Part shown: in pieces, positions 26,038 to 33,329 of the stretch | Position numbering within the stretch: the first letter of the stretch is position 1 | How the letters are laid out: each line of letters starts with the position of its first letter | Assembly: GCA_017994175.1 (NCBI GenBank) | Contig: JAGOLH010000004.1 | Location: 71,650-104,978 of the forward strand | DNA length: 33,329 bases | From: Bacteroidales bacterium | Lineage (GTDB): Bacteria > Bacteroidota > Bacteroidia > Bacteroidales > ML635J-15 | Direction: 5' to 3' | Program-made: the position numbers and the translations under genes | The notes under the pieces: generated by a model | Told to the model about the DNA's origin: nothing | What the model saw: only the letters and a program-made list of their open reading frames with translations | The model's database searches: none

Positions 26038-27762
26038 ATGGACCTCAGGATAGAAGTTAATAAACAAGTGCTTGAAGCAAACAAAGGTGAAACAATCCTG
26101 GATGTGCTGAACAGAAACGGTATAAAAATACCAACACTGTGCCATATGAAGGAAGCTTTTCCTACCGGTGCCTGTCGTATGTGCGTTGTAGAGAACGAAA
26201 AAACCGGAAAACTCATCACAGCGTGTTCATATCCCGTTGAAGAAGGAATGAAAATTAAAACACATTCTTCTCGGGTTATTGAAGCAAGAAAAACTATCGT
26301 TGAATTGCTTTTATCGAACCACCCCGACGATTGCCTTTACTGTGTAAGAAATCAGAACTGCGAACTTCAGAACCTTTCCGAAGAGCTAAGGGTACGCGAA
26401 CGCAAAATCCGTGGTGTAAAAAATAATTGCTATATCGATAATTCCAGTGCAAGTATAGTACGTGACCCTGACAAATGCATCTTATGCGGAAGGTGTGTAT
26501 TCGTTTGCAGCCAGGTAATCGGAGTGTCGGCTATTGACTTTGTAAACCGCGGAAGCAAATCGGTTATAGGAACAGCATTCAACAGAGGGCTGAACACATC
26601 GAGCTGCGTGAATTGCGGACAATGTATCATGGTTTGCCCCACGGGTGCTCTTACGGAGAAAAATCACTTTGGAGAGATTATGGAAGCATTGAAAAACCCC
26701 GAAAAAACGGTAGTAGTTCAATATGCTCCCGCAATAACTGTTTCTATTGCAGAATCGTTTGGAATGAAGGTTGGGAAAGACCTCAATGGTAAAATGAACG
26801 CAGCTTTGCGCAAAATTGGGTTCGACAAAGTTTTCGACACCAGCTTTTCGGCAGACCTCACCATAATGGAAGAGTCAGCCGAGCTGATCGACAGAATTTC
26901 GAACGGAGGCGTGCTGCCGATGATTACCAGTTGCTGCCCCGCATGGATTAAATATGCCGAAGAATTTGCATCCGACTTTTTACCAAACCTTTCAAGCTGC
27001 AAATCACCGCAGCAAATGATGGGTGCAGTTATTAAAAGTCATTATGCTAAAACCGCTGGCATAGCACCTGAAAACATATATTCGGTGTCGATAATGCCTT
27101 GCACTGCAAAAAAGTTCGAAGCACAGCGCGAAGAAATGACTAACAAAGGAATTACCGATGTTGATGCTGTGTTAACCACCCGCGAATTTGTTCAGCTAAT
27201 AAAAATGTTCGGCATCGATATGGATAAGATTGAACCGGAATCAACCGATTCTCCTCTGGGGGCAAGAACCACTGCCGGAAAAATATTCGGTGCTACCGGA
27301 GGTGTGATGGAAGCTGCTATTCGTACAGCCTACTTCAAATTAACCGGAAAAGAACTCCTTACTTTTAAAGTACCCGAAGTAAGAGGGTTTAAAGACAGAA
27401 AAGAAGCCACCCTTAAGATAGGTGATCTCGACGTTACAGTGGCCGTAGTAAATGGACTTGCAAATGCAGCAGTACTACTCGATGAAATACGTAACGGAAG
27501 AAAAGACGTTCACTTTATCGAAATAATGGCTTGCCCAGGCGGCTGTATCGGTGGTGGAGGTCAAAAAATAGGATCAAGTGTGGAAGAAAAAATGGCCAAA
27601 ATGAAAGCCCTGTATGATATCGACGAACATGAAGCGATAAAAGTTTCGCACAAAAACCCGGAAGTAATTGAACTTTATAAGGAGTTTTTGGGTGAACCTC
27701 TAGGCCATAAGAGCCACGAACTATTGCATACCAAGTATTCGAAAAGGGATGTTTTGAAATAA
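26038..27762 (+). CDS. hndD: [FeFe]-hydrogenase catalytic subunit HydA/HndD (group A type)
   Basis: A 574-residue enzyme that interconverts H2 with protons and electrons. In order: [2Fe-2S] domain (C35, C46, C49, C63); His-Cys [4Fe-4S] (H95, C99, C102, C108); two [4Fe-4S] clusters (C147/150/153/157 and C190/193/196/200); and the H-cluster domain with TSCCPAW (C299, C300), MPCTAKKFE (C355) and EIMACPGGCIGGGGQ (C499, C503). The proton-shuttle Cys C299 and all four cluster ligands are present, at the same numbers as in Clostridium CpI. It lacks the additional C-terminal [2Fe-2S] domain of Thermotoga HydA and resembles Desulfovibrio HndD in length. Maturases HydE, HydF and HydG are not in the window. 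Confidence 0.95.
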   Translation: MDLRIEVNKQVLEANKGETILDVLNRNGIKIPTLCHMKEAFPTGACRMCVVENEKTGKLITACSYPVEEGMKIKTHSSRVIEARKTIVELLLSNHPDDCLYCVRNQNCELQNLSEELRVRERKIRGVKNNCYIDNSSASIVRDPDKCILCGRCVFVCSQVIGVSAIDFVNRGSKSVIGTAFNRGLNTSSCVNCGQCIMVCPTGALTEKNHFGEIMEALKNPEKTVVVQYAPAITVSIAESFGMKVGKDLNGKMNAALRKIGFDKVFDTSFSADLTIMEESAELIDRISNGGVLPMITSCCPAWIKYAEEFASDFLPNLSSCKSPQQMMGAVIKSHYAKTAGIAPENIYSVSIMPCTAKKFEAQREEMTNKGITDVDAVLTTREFVQLIKMFGIDMDKIEPESTDSPLGARTTAGKIFGATGGVMEAAIRTAYFKLTGKELLTFKVPEVRGFKDRKEATLKIGDLDVTVAVVNGLANAAVLLDEIRNGRKDVHFIEIMACPGGCIGGGGQKIGSSVEEKMAKMKALYDIDEHEAIKVSHKNPEVIELYKEFLGEPLGHKSHELLHTKYSKRDVLK

Positions 27763-27789
27763 TTTCCAGAATAAAATGATTACAAAGCC

Positions 27790-29781
27790 ATGAGCCACCC
27801 ACGTAGAAATAAACTCGTATTTACAGTAAAAAATCGCTGTCGGGTTTGCTATACCTGCGTAAGAGAGTGCCCTGCTAAAGCAATAAAAATTGTTAACGGT
27901 CAGGCAGAAGTAATCAGCGAGCGGTGTATTGGATGTGGAAATTGTGTAAAAGTTTGCAGCCAGAATGCTAAAGTCTTTCTCGATACTAAAAAAGAGGTAT
28001 ACGCATTAATACAGTCCTCAAAAAAAACCGTAGCATGTATTGCTCCGAGTTTTCCTGCTGAGTTTACCGAAATAAACGATTACCGGATCATCGTTGGAAT
28101 GATAAAAGCATTGGGCTTCGACAAAGTAGTCGAAGTTTCTTTCGGGGCCGATCTTATTGCCAACGAATATGCTAAAATAATTGACAATAGCAAGTCTACC
28201 TGCATTTCATCCGATTGTCCGGCAATCGTGTATTACATTGAGCACTATTACCCCCATCTCGTAACATCGCTTGCCCCGTTGGTGTCGCCCATGGTTGCCA
28301 CAGCTAGAGTTGTGAAAAAGGAATATGGAGATGTGAATGTTGTGTTCATCGGGCCCTGCATCGCCAAAAAAGCTGAATCGTACGAAATTGATGAAGCTAT
28401 AACTTTTAAGGAATTGCGTGAATTGTTTTTGGAAAATAATATATCATCCAGTTCGGTTTTGCCAGTTAACTTCGACCCACCCCTTGGAGGGAAAGGTGCA
28501 ATATTCCCTGTTAGCAGTGGATTGTTGCAAACAGCAAATAAAAACGAAGATCTTACATCCGGAAAAATAATTGTTGCCAGCGGAAGTAAAAGCTTCAGGG
28601 AGCTGATTGATGAGTACGATGAAGGGCTGATACGAAACAGCCATCTGGAGCTACTCTGCTGCGACGGGTGTATAATGGGCCCCGGAATGTCGAAACAGGG
28701 CAAGAAATATTCCCGACGGGAGTGCATAAGTAATTACGTTAAAAACAAATTGACAGAACTTGATACTGCTGAATGGGAGAAAAACATCGAAAAGCATAGC
28801 CATCTTGATTTATCGAAGGCTTTTGCACCTCTCGACCGAAGGAACGGGAAACCGTCGGAAGAAAGCATCAGTAACGTATTAAAAACAATGGGGAAGGTCG
28901 ATCCGAACGATTTTTTAAATTGTGGTGCCTGTGGTTATAATACCTGTAGAGAACATGCCATTGCTATAATTGAAGGACTCGCCGAAAATGAAATGTGCCT
29001 GCCTTATTCAATCAGTAAATTACATAAATATATTCAGGAATTAAACATTTCGAATTCGAAGCTTAAAAATGCCCAAAGGGCTTTAAAACAATCGGAAAAA
29101 CTCGCAAACATGGGGCAGCTTTCAGCTGGTATCGCACATGAACTCAACAACCCGCTAGGTATAATTACCATGTACAGCAACATTCTTAAGGATGAATCCG
29201 CTGGAGATGATCCAATACGCAAAGACCTTGAGCTCATTGTGGAACAAGCTGATCGGTGCAAGAAAATAGTAAGCGGCCTTTTGAATTTTGCCCGTCAGAA
29301 TCAGGTAAACCTCAGCGAAACCAATATTGAAACGCTATGCAAACATAGTTTTGAATCGATTGTAAACACAGGAAACATTGTCTTCGAGTTCGAATCGAAT
29401 CTGAAAAACCCTATGGCCATGATTGATGCTGATCAAATGATGCAGGTTCTTACCAATCTCGAGAAAAATGCTATTGAAGCTATGCCCAAAGGCGGAACGC
29501 TGAAAATAACCCTCAACGGGGATCAGAATTCGTTTGAGATAAACATCAGCGATACAGGTATTGGTATCGAAAAAAGCAATATCGACAAAATATTTACTCC
29601 GTTTTTCACAACCAAACCGCTCGGGAAAGGAACAGGCTTGGGGTTGCCATTGATTTACGGAATTGTGAAAATGCACCGAGGGCAGATTGAAATGACCTCA
29701 AACGCAGACCCTGGCAAAGGGCCTACTGGAACAAATTTTAAAATTGTATTACCAAGATTAATTAATAACAAACAAAAGTAG
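27790..29781 (+). CDS. Hydrogenase-like sensor fused to histidine kinase (putative H2 sensor)
   Basis: A 663-residue protein. A two-cluster ferredoxin (C17/20/23/27 and C46/49/52/56) leads into an [FeFe]-hydrogenase H-cluster domain (about 80-330) with SSDCPA (D142, C143), GPCIAKKAES (C190) and LLCCDGCIMGPG (C290, C294). A single [4Fe-4S] domain of PF04060 type follows (C378, C381, C386, C403), then a short helix and a histidine kinase with H450 (SAGIAHELNNP), N box LEKNAIEAM and GTGLGLPLIYG. Four H-cluster cysteines are kept, but Asp replaces the proton-shuttle Cys. It lacks membrane segments, so sensing is cytoplasmic. Sensory hydrogenases (HydS) are known; this fusion probably reports H2 or redox state by phosphorylation. 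Confidence 0.9.
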   Translation: MSHPRRNKLVFTVKNRCRVCYTCVRECPAKAIKIVNGQAEVISERCIGCGNCVKVCSQNAKVFLDTKKEVYALIQSSKKTVACIAPSFPAEFTEINDYRIIVGMIKALGFDKVVEVSFGADLIANEYAKIIDNSKSTCISSDCPAIVYYIEHYYPHLVTSLAPLVSPMVATARVVKKEYGDVNVVFIGPCIAKKAESYEIDEAITFKELRELFLENNISSSSVLPVNFDPPLGGKGAIFPVSSGLLQTANKNEDLTSGKIIVASGSKSFRELIDEYDEGLIRNSHLELLCCDGCIMGPGMSKQGKKYSRRECISNYVKNKLTELDTAEWEKNIEKHSHLDLSKAFAPLDRRNGKPSEESISNVLKTMGKVDPNDFLNCGACGYNTCREHAIAIIEGLAENEMCLPYSISKLHKYIQELNISNSKLKNAQRALKQSEKLANMGQLSAGIAHELNNPLGIITMYSNILKDESAGDDPIRKDLELIVEQADRCKKIVSGLLNFARQNQVNLSETNIETLCKHSFESIVNTGNIVFEFESNLKNPMAMIDADQMMQVLTNLEKNAIEAMPKGGTLKITLNGDQNSFEINISDTGIGIEKSNIDKIFTPFFTTKPLGKGTGLGLPLIYGIVKMHRGQIEMTSNADPGKGPTGTNFKIVLPRLINNKQK

Positions 29782-29787
29782 ATTGCC

Positions 29788-30183
29788 ATGACAAACAAAA
29801 TGAAAACCATTGCCATTGTTGATGATGATATCGATTATTTAACGATACTCAAAATGCAGGTTGAGAGAATGGGATTTAATGTGGTTTTTGCTGAAAACCA
29901 AAAAGATGGTGAAAAATTACTGGAAACCACAAAACCCGATCTGGCCATTTTCGACCTGATGATGGAAAATCAGGATAGTGGGTTTATTCTCAGTTACAAA
30001 TTAAAAAAAATGTATCCCGATGTACCGGTGATTATTGCAACTGCAGTAACCGCTGCCACAGGCATCGAATTTGGGATCGAAACTCAGGAAGACAGAAGCT
30101 GGATAAAGGCTGACAAATATCTTGAGAAAGGCCTCCGGCCCGACCAGTTACACCGCGAAATAAATAAGTTGCTGAAATTATAA
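29788..30183 (+). CDS. Stand-alone response regulator receiver, second copy in H2 cluster
   Basis: A 131-residue receiver with D12-D14, phospho-acceptor D56 (LAIFDLMM), Thr in IATAVTAAT and the conserved Lys K114 (KYLEKGLRP). It has no output domain. Between Thr and Lys it carries EDRSWIKADKYLEK, which matches the ESIWLPVDGFLRK stretch of the receiver at 22998. It begins six bases after the sensor kinase stop, so the two proteins are almost certainly made together. Confidence 0.9.
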   Translation: MTNKMKTIAIVDDDIDYLTILKMQVERMGFNVVFAENQKDGEKLLETTKPDLAIFDLMMENQDSGFILSYKLKKMYPDVPVIIATAVTAATGIEFGIETQEDRSWIKADKYLEKGLRPDQLHREINKLLKL

Positions 30184-30195
30184 AAACCAACCGTT

Positions 30196-31314
30196 ATGGA
30201 AACGCTTAAGGTATTAGTTGTTGACGACGAACCTGGAATACGTTCCGGAATTGAAAGAATTCTCCGAAACTACACTGTTGGCTTCCCTTTCATGGAAAGC
30301 GACTTTTCATTCGAATTAATCGAAGTGGAGACGGGCGAAAAAGCGATGGAAACATTGGCAAAAGATCGTATCGATATTATTTTGCTCGACAATAAGTTGC
30401 CCGGCATTCAGGGCATTGAGGTACTGGAGAATCTCAATAAGATGCAATACGACGCAGTTGTAATGATGATAACATCGTATGCATCGCTCGACCTGGCTGT
30501 AAAAGCTACCAACAACGGTGCTTATAACTTTGTTCCCAAACCCTTCACCCCGCAGGAGTTGAAGTCGGCTATGGAAAATATAACAAAACACCTGTACCTG
30601 AAGCGCATGACACGTAAGATGAATGATGCCGGAAAAGAAATCCGCTTTCAGTTTTTATCAGTACTATCGCACGAACTAAAATCACCAATCAATGCTATCG
30701 AAGGATATTTAAAGATAATGCAGGAAAAACAGGTGGGCGACAACATCGATGATTATCAGGTGATGATCGACAGGTCGATTACGCGTATTAAAGGCATGCG
30801 AAACCTAATAATGGATTTACTTGACCTGACAAAGCTTGAGTCAGGAAAAAAATCAAGGGAAATTAAACCAACTGACATGTATGAGCTTGCCAAGCTGACA
30901 ATGCAAAGTATTGAGCCATTAGCAATTCAGCGAAACGTACAAATCCAGTTCGATGCCGATGAAAACACCTATTTTGACGCTGATGCTGATGAAATAGAAA
31001 TAATTTTCAACAACCTGCTTTCGAATGCTGTGAAATACAACAAGGAAGGTGGCAGGGTGTATTTCACAATAAAAGCACTTAAAGATGAAATAAAAATAAG
31101 CGTTCAAGACACCGGTATCGGTATGAACGACGAAGAATTGTCGAAAATTTTTCATGATTTCGTAAGAATAAAAAACAAAAAAACTATCGACATTACCGGT
31201 AGCGGGTTAGGCTTGTCGATAATGAAAAAAATGGTCGATTTATACGGTGGTAACATCGATGTTACAAGTGTTCCCGATGAGGGGAGTACTTTTACTGTTA
31301 CCTTGCCAAGATAA
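30196..31314 (+). CDS. Receiver-histidine kinase hybrid, last gene of the H2 cluster
   Basis: A 372-residue protein with an N-terminal receiver (D10/D11, phospho-acceptor D65 in ILLDNKLPG, Thr in MITSYA, K115 in VPKPF). A HisKA domain follows with H159 (LSVLSHELKSPINAIEG) and a HATPase domain with NNLLSNAVKYN, DTGIGMND and GSGLGLSIMKK. A receiver before a kinase lets one phosphorylation signal control a second kinase, so this may be an intermediate of a phosphorelay. It starts 12 bases after the second receiver. There is no membrane segment and no DNA-binding domain. Confidence 0.9.
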   Translation: METLKVLVVDDEPGIRSGIERILRNYTVGFPFMESDFSFELIEVETGEKAMETLAKDRIDIILLDNKLPGIQGIEVLENLNKMQYDAVVMMITSYASLDLAVKATNNGAYNFVPKPFTPQELKSAMENITKHLYLKRMTRKMNDAGKEIRFQFLSVLSHELKSPINAIEGYLKIMQEKQVGDNIDDYQVMIDRSITRIKGMRNLIMDLLDLTKLESGKKSREIKPTDMYELAKLTMQSIEPLAIQRNVQIQFDADENTYFDADADEIEIIFNNLLSNAVKYNKEGGRVYFTIKALKDEIKISVQDTGIGMNDEELSKIFHDFVRIKNKKTIDITGSGLGLSIMKKMVDLYGGNIDVTSVPDEGSTFTVTLPR

Positions 31315-31333
31315 CAACAAAATACTTTTGTTG
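31315..31333 (+). terminator. Hairpin at the end of the H2 cluster
   Basis: CAACAAAA-TAC-TTTTGTTG starts directly after the stop codon of the last cluster gene: a perfect 8-base stem with a 3-base loop. The T's are inside the stem rather than after it, so termination by this element alone is uncertain. Confidence 0.45.
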
Positions 31334-31439
31334 GAATTTCCAGTATCTATGATAAACAAAATTGTCCTTATTTTCGTTACAACAATTTTATGCATCTTAT
31401 AGCAATGTCGTAATCGATGTAATTTGTATTTTTGGCTTA

Positions 31440-32246
31440 ATGGAATTATTTGTACGCAAATATGGCAATGCCCCCCAACACCTGATCATTCTTCACGGGA
31501 TGTATGGCAGTGGCGATAACTGGACAAGTATTGCCAGAAACCTATCCGACGGGTTTACGGTGCACCTGCCCGACCTTCGTAACCACGGTCGTTCTCCGCA
31601 CAGCCCCGATCACACCTATGAATTGCTGGCTGAAGATGTATATGAATTTGTTACCGGTCAGCGCATCGAGCGATTTTATCTTGCCGGTCATTCGATGGGT
31701 GGAAAAACTGCCATGTTTTTTGCCCGGCAGCATCCGGAAATGCTTATAAAAATGGCAGCCATCGACATATCGCCCCGCACTTACCATCAATTGAACCAAC
31801 TGTCGGAGCAGACAATTTTTCATCTCAATCTTATAAGCTATCTCATCCGCTGCAACGTGGAAAAAGCACACAACTATGCCGAAGCTGCAAGCATTCTCAG
31901 CGAAGGTGTACCGAGCCAGCGCATGGTGCAATCGCTGCTGAAAAATCTCGAAAAAACCGGGGATGGAATGATGTGGCGTATTAATATTGAGGCGCTTAAA
32001 GACAATATTTACGCTATGGGAGATGGTCTTGATCCCGACGACTTTATCGATAGAAAAATCGCAGTTCCCACATTGTTTTTGCGAGGGCTTAAATCAAACT
32101 ATCTTCCAGTCGAAGATGAAAAGCTGATCCACTTTATTTTCAGCAATGCCCGCATTGTGAACGTTCCCGAAGCAAGTCACTGGATGCACACCGAACAGCC
32201 CGAAGCCATTGTTACAGAACTCCGGCATTTTTTCAGTGAAGATTGA
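31440..32246 (+). CDS. Alpha/beta hydrolase (YbfF-like esterase)
   Basis: A 268-residue protein if it starts at ATG 31440. The frame extends to a TTG at 31362, but those residues match nothing in the family and the family N-terminus begins near [10 protein letters not shown]. Motifs are [11 protein letters not shown] (oxyanion hole), DLRNHGRS, nucleophile S85 in GHSMGG and His in [11 protein letters not shown]. This matches YbfF-like acyl esterases acting on small or CoA-type esters. A TATTTTTGG element (31427-31435) sits six bases before the ATG, so the transcript may be nearly leaderless. Confidence 0.88.
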   Translation: MELFVRKYGNAPQHLIILHGMYGSGDNWTSIARNLSDGFTVHLPDLRNHGRSPHSPDHTYELLAEDVYEFVTGQRIERFYLAGHSMGGKTAMFFARQHPEMLIKMAAIDISPRTYHQLNQLSEQTIFHLNLISYLIRCNVEKAHNYAEAASILSEGVPSQRMVQSLLKNLEKTGDGMMWRINIEALKDNIYAMGDGLDPDDFIDRKIAVPTLFLRGLKSNYLPVEDEKLIHFIFSNARIVNVPEASHWMHTEQPEAIVTELRHFFSED

Positions 32247-32281
32247 TTATCAGCAGAAACATTACTATAACCAAAAAAAGC

Positions 32282-32290
32282 TATTTTTGC
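32282..32290 (+). promoter_or_regulatory. Putative -7 element of the DUF362 gene
   Basis: TATTTTTGC matches TAnnTTTGC exactly and lies 27 bases before ATG 32318. The -33 region (CATT near 32260) is weak. Confidence 0.4.
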
Positions 32291-32317
32291 GGCATAAAAA
32301 CCTGTAATACAATACCT

Positions 32318-33329
32318 ATGATACTTCACAGCATGCTCAAAATTAAACTAACTCTCCTGATAATAGCAGGATTCCTTCTAACCGTAAATACTACTTTCTC
32401 GCAATCTGCCAGCGACACTGCCATTGTGTATTTCACAAAAGAAATTTCGCCCGAAAGTGTGATGAAAATTTTTGAATATGTGAAAGATAACGTCAAAGGG
32501 AAAGTGGGGATAAAAGTACATTTTGGTGAAGACGGCAACGAGTATTTTGTACCTGCAAGCATGGTGGAGCCTTTATGCAAAGCCTATAATGCCACACTGA
32601 TAGAGACGAATGTAGCCTATACCGGGCGCAGACAGAAAACCGAAACCCACATTGAACTGGCAAAAGATCATGGCTTTACATTCGCACCCATCGACATTCT
32701 CGACGAAGGCGGCACGCTGAGTTTGCCAATCGAAGGAGGCAGACATTTTAAAACCGCCCTGATTGGAAAGAATTTCGAAAACTACGAAATCATAATTTAT
32801 TTCACACACTTTAAGGGACATGGCAGAGCAGGTTTCGGAGGATGCATCAAAAACGCATCGATGGGAATGGCTACTCCCGAAGGCAAACGCGATATGCACT
32901 TCAACGATTTTCCGAAACCTGAAAGCAAAAACTGCATGGGCTGCGGTGCCTGTGTAAGTGAATGTCCTGCAAATGCCATTACCCTCAACCCGCTTACCAT
33001 CGATAAAGAGAAGTGTATCGGCTGCGGGAAATGCATTTCCACCTGCCCCTATGGTGCCATTACCAAGCCTGACAATGCCGAACAAACAATTCGTTTTCTG
33101 GAAGGTCTGGTTGAATATGCCAAGCCGGTGATTGAGCACACCAATTCCATTTTCTTCAATATTATTATCAATGTATCGCCAAGTTGCGACTGTTCACGGA
33201 ACCCAAAGCAACCCTTTGTTGCCGACATCGGGATACTGGTTTCCACCGATATTGTTGCCATTGAAGCCGCTGCCCACGACCTTGTCGATAAGGCACACAA
33301 CTGCGACGATGCCTTCCTGAAAGCCAATT
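32318..33329 (+). CDS. DUF362 protein with ferredoxin domain, exported (truncated by window edge)
   Basis: The frame is open from ATG 32318 through the window end (337 codons, no stop). The N-terminus ([18 protein letters not shown], then TTFSQ) looks like a signal peptide; ATG 32333 is an alternative start. A DUF362 domain follows ([36 protein letters not shown]), then two [4Fe-4S] motifs (C206/209/212/216 and C233/236/239/243), then the rest of DUF362 ([15 protein letters not shown]). DUF362 proteins are widespread in anaerobes and of unknown function. An exported iron-sulfur protein is unusual. Confidence 0.82.
   Translation, partial: MILHSMLKIKLTLLIIAGFLLTVNTTFSQSASDTAIVYFTKEISPESVMKIFEYVKDNVKGKVGIKVHFGEDGNEYFVPASMVEPLCKAYNATLIETNVAYTGRRQKTETHIELAKDHGFTFAPIDILDEGGTLSLPIEGGRHFKTALIGKNFENYEIIIYFTHFKGHGRAGFGGCIKNASMGMATPEGKRDMHFNDFPKPESKNCMGCGACVSECPANAITLNPLTIDKEKCIGCGKCISTCPYGAITKPDNAEQTIRFLEGLVEYAKPVIEHTNSIFFNIIINVSPSCDCSRNPKQPFVADIGILVSTDIVAIEAAAHDLVDKAHNCDDAFLKAN

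Noticed and set aside
28248-28727. 159-codon minus-strand frame
   Set aside because: Antisense to the hydrogenase-like sensor kinase, whose motifs lie on the plus strand.
31362-31439. N-terminal extension of the alpha/beta hydrolase from a TTG codon
   Set aside because: The extra 26 residues are not family-like, and an ATG at 31440 gives the expected N-terminus.
1-33329. CRISPR array, prophage, insertion sequence or integrase
   Set aside because: No regularly spaced direct repeats, transposase, integrase or phage structural genes were seen on either strand.

Overview
The window looks like chromosomal DNA from a member of the Bacteroidetes, most likely an anaerobic or facultative Bacteroidales/Marinilabiliales-type organism. 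The signs are a PorZ-like type IX secretion protein, a T9SS C-terminal sorting domain, a GH92 mannosidase, a LiaF-like/LytS-like sensor pair, DUF1287 proteins, and promoters of the form TTTG-N19-TAnnTTTG. No rRNA, transposase, integrase or CRISPR array was seen. The window is cut in a gene at both ends. Every gene left of about 16.75 kb is on the minus strand and every gene to the right is on the plus strand.

Minus-strand half (1-16723), in transcription order from the right: a small lipoprotein and a T9SS-sorted secreted protein; tRNA-Ala(GGC); a PLP-dependent methionine gamma-lyase/cystathionine gamma-synthase-like enzyme; a tight operon of M23 peptidase, dxr, rseP, an unknown exported protein and rdgB (overlaps of 4 bases or gaps of 2); porZ with a DUF1287 protein; recO; a GH92 alpha-mannosidase with a possible lipoprotein; and a LiaF-like protein abutting a truncated histidine kinase.

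Plus-strand half (16796-33329): a cyclophilin-like lipoprotein and pheS; a membrane Cache/PAS histidine kinase with a NarL-type response regulator; a second DUF1287 protein, very similar to the first; an alpha/beta hydrolase; and a truncated exported DUF362/ferredoxin-domain protein.

The most notable locus is 22998-31314. It encodes a stand-alone receiver; three subunits of a soluble NAD(P)-linked, probably electron-bifurcating [FeFe] hydrogenase (HydC/HndA, HydB/HndC, HydA/HndD); a protein that fuses a second, divergent [FeFe]-hydrogenase domain to a histidine kinase; another stand-alone receiver; and a receiver-histidine kinase hybrid. The catalytic hydrogenase keeps every H-cluster cysteine and the proton-shuttle cysteine. 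The kinase-fused one keeps the four cluster-ligand cysteines but has Asp at the proton-shuttle position. I infer an H2- or redox-sensing phosphorelay encoded with the enzyme it probably regulates. No DNA-binding output protein is encoded inside this cluster. A strong hairpin separates the first receiver from the hydrogenase genes.
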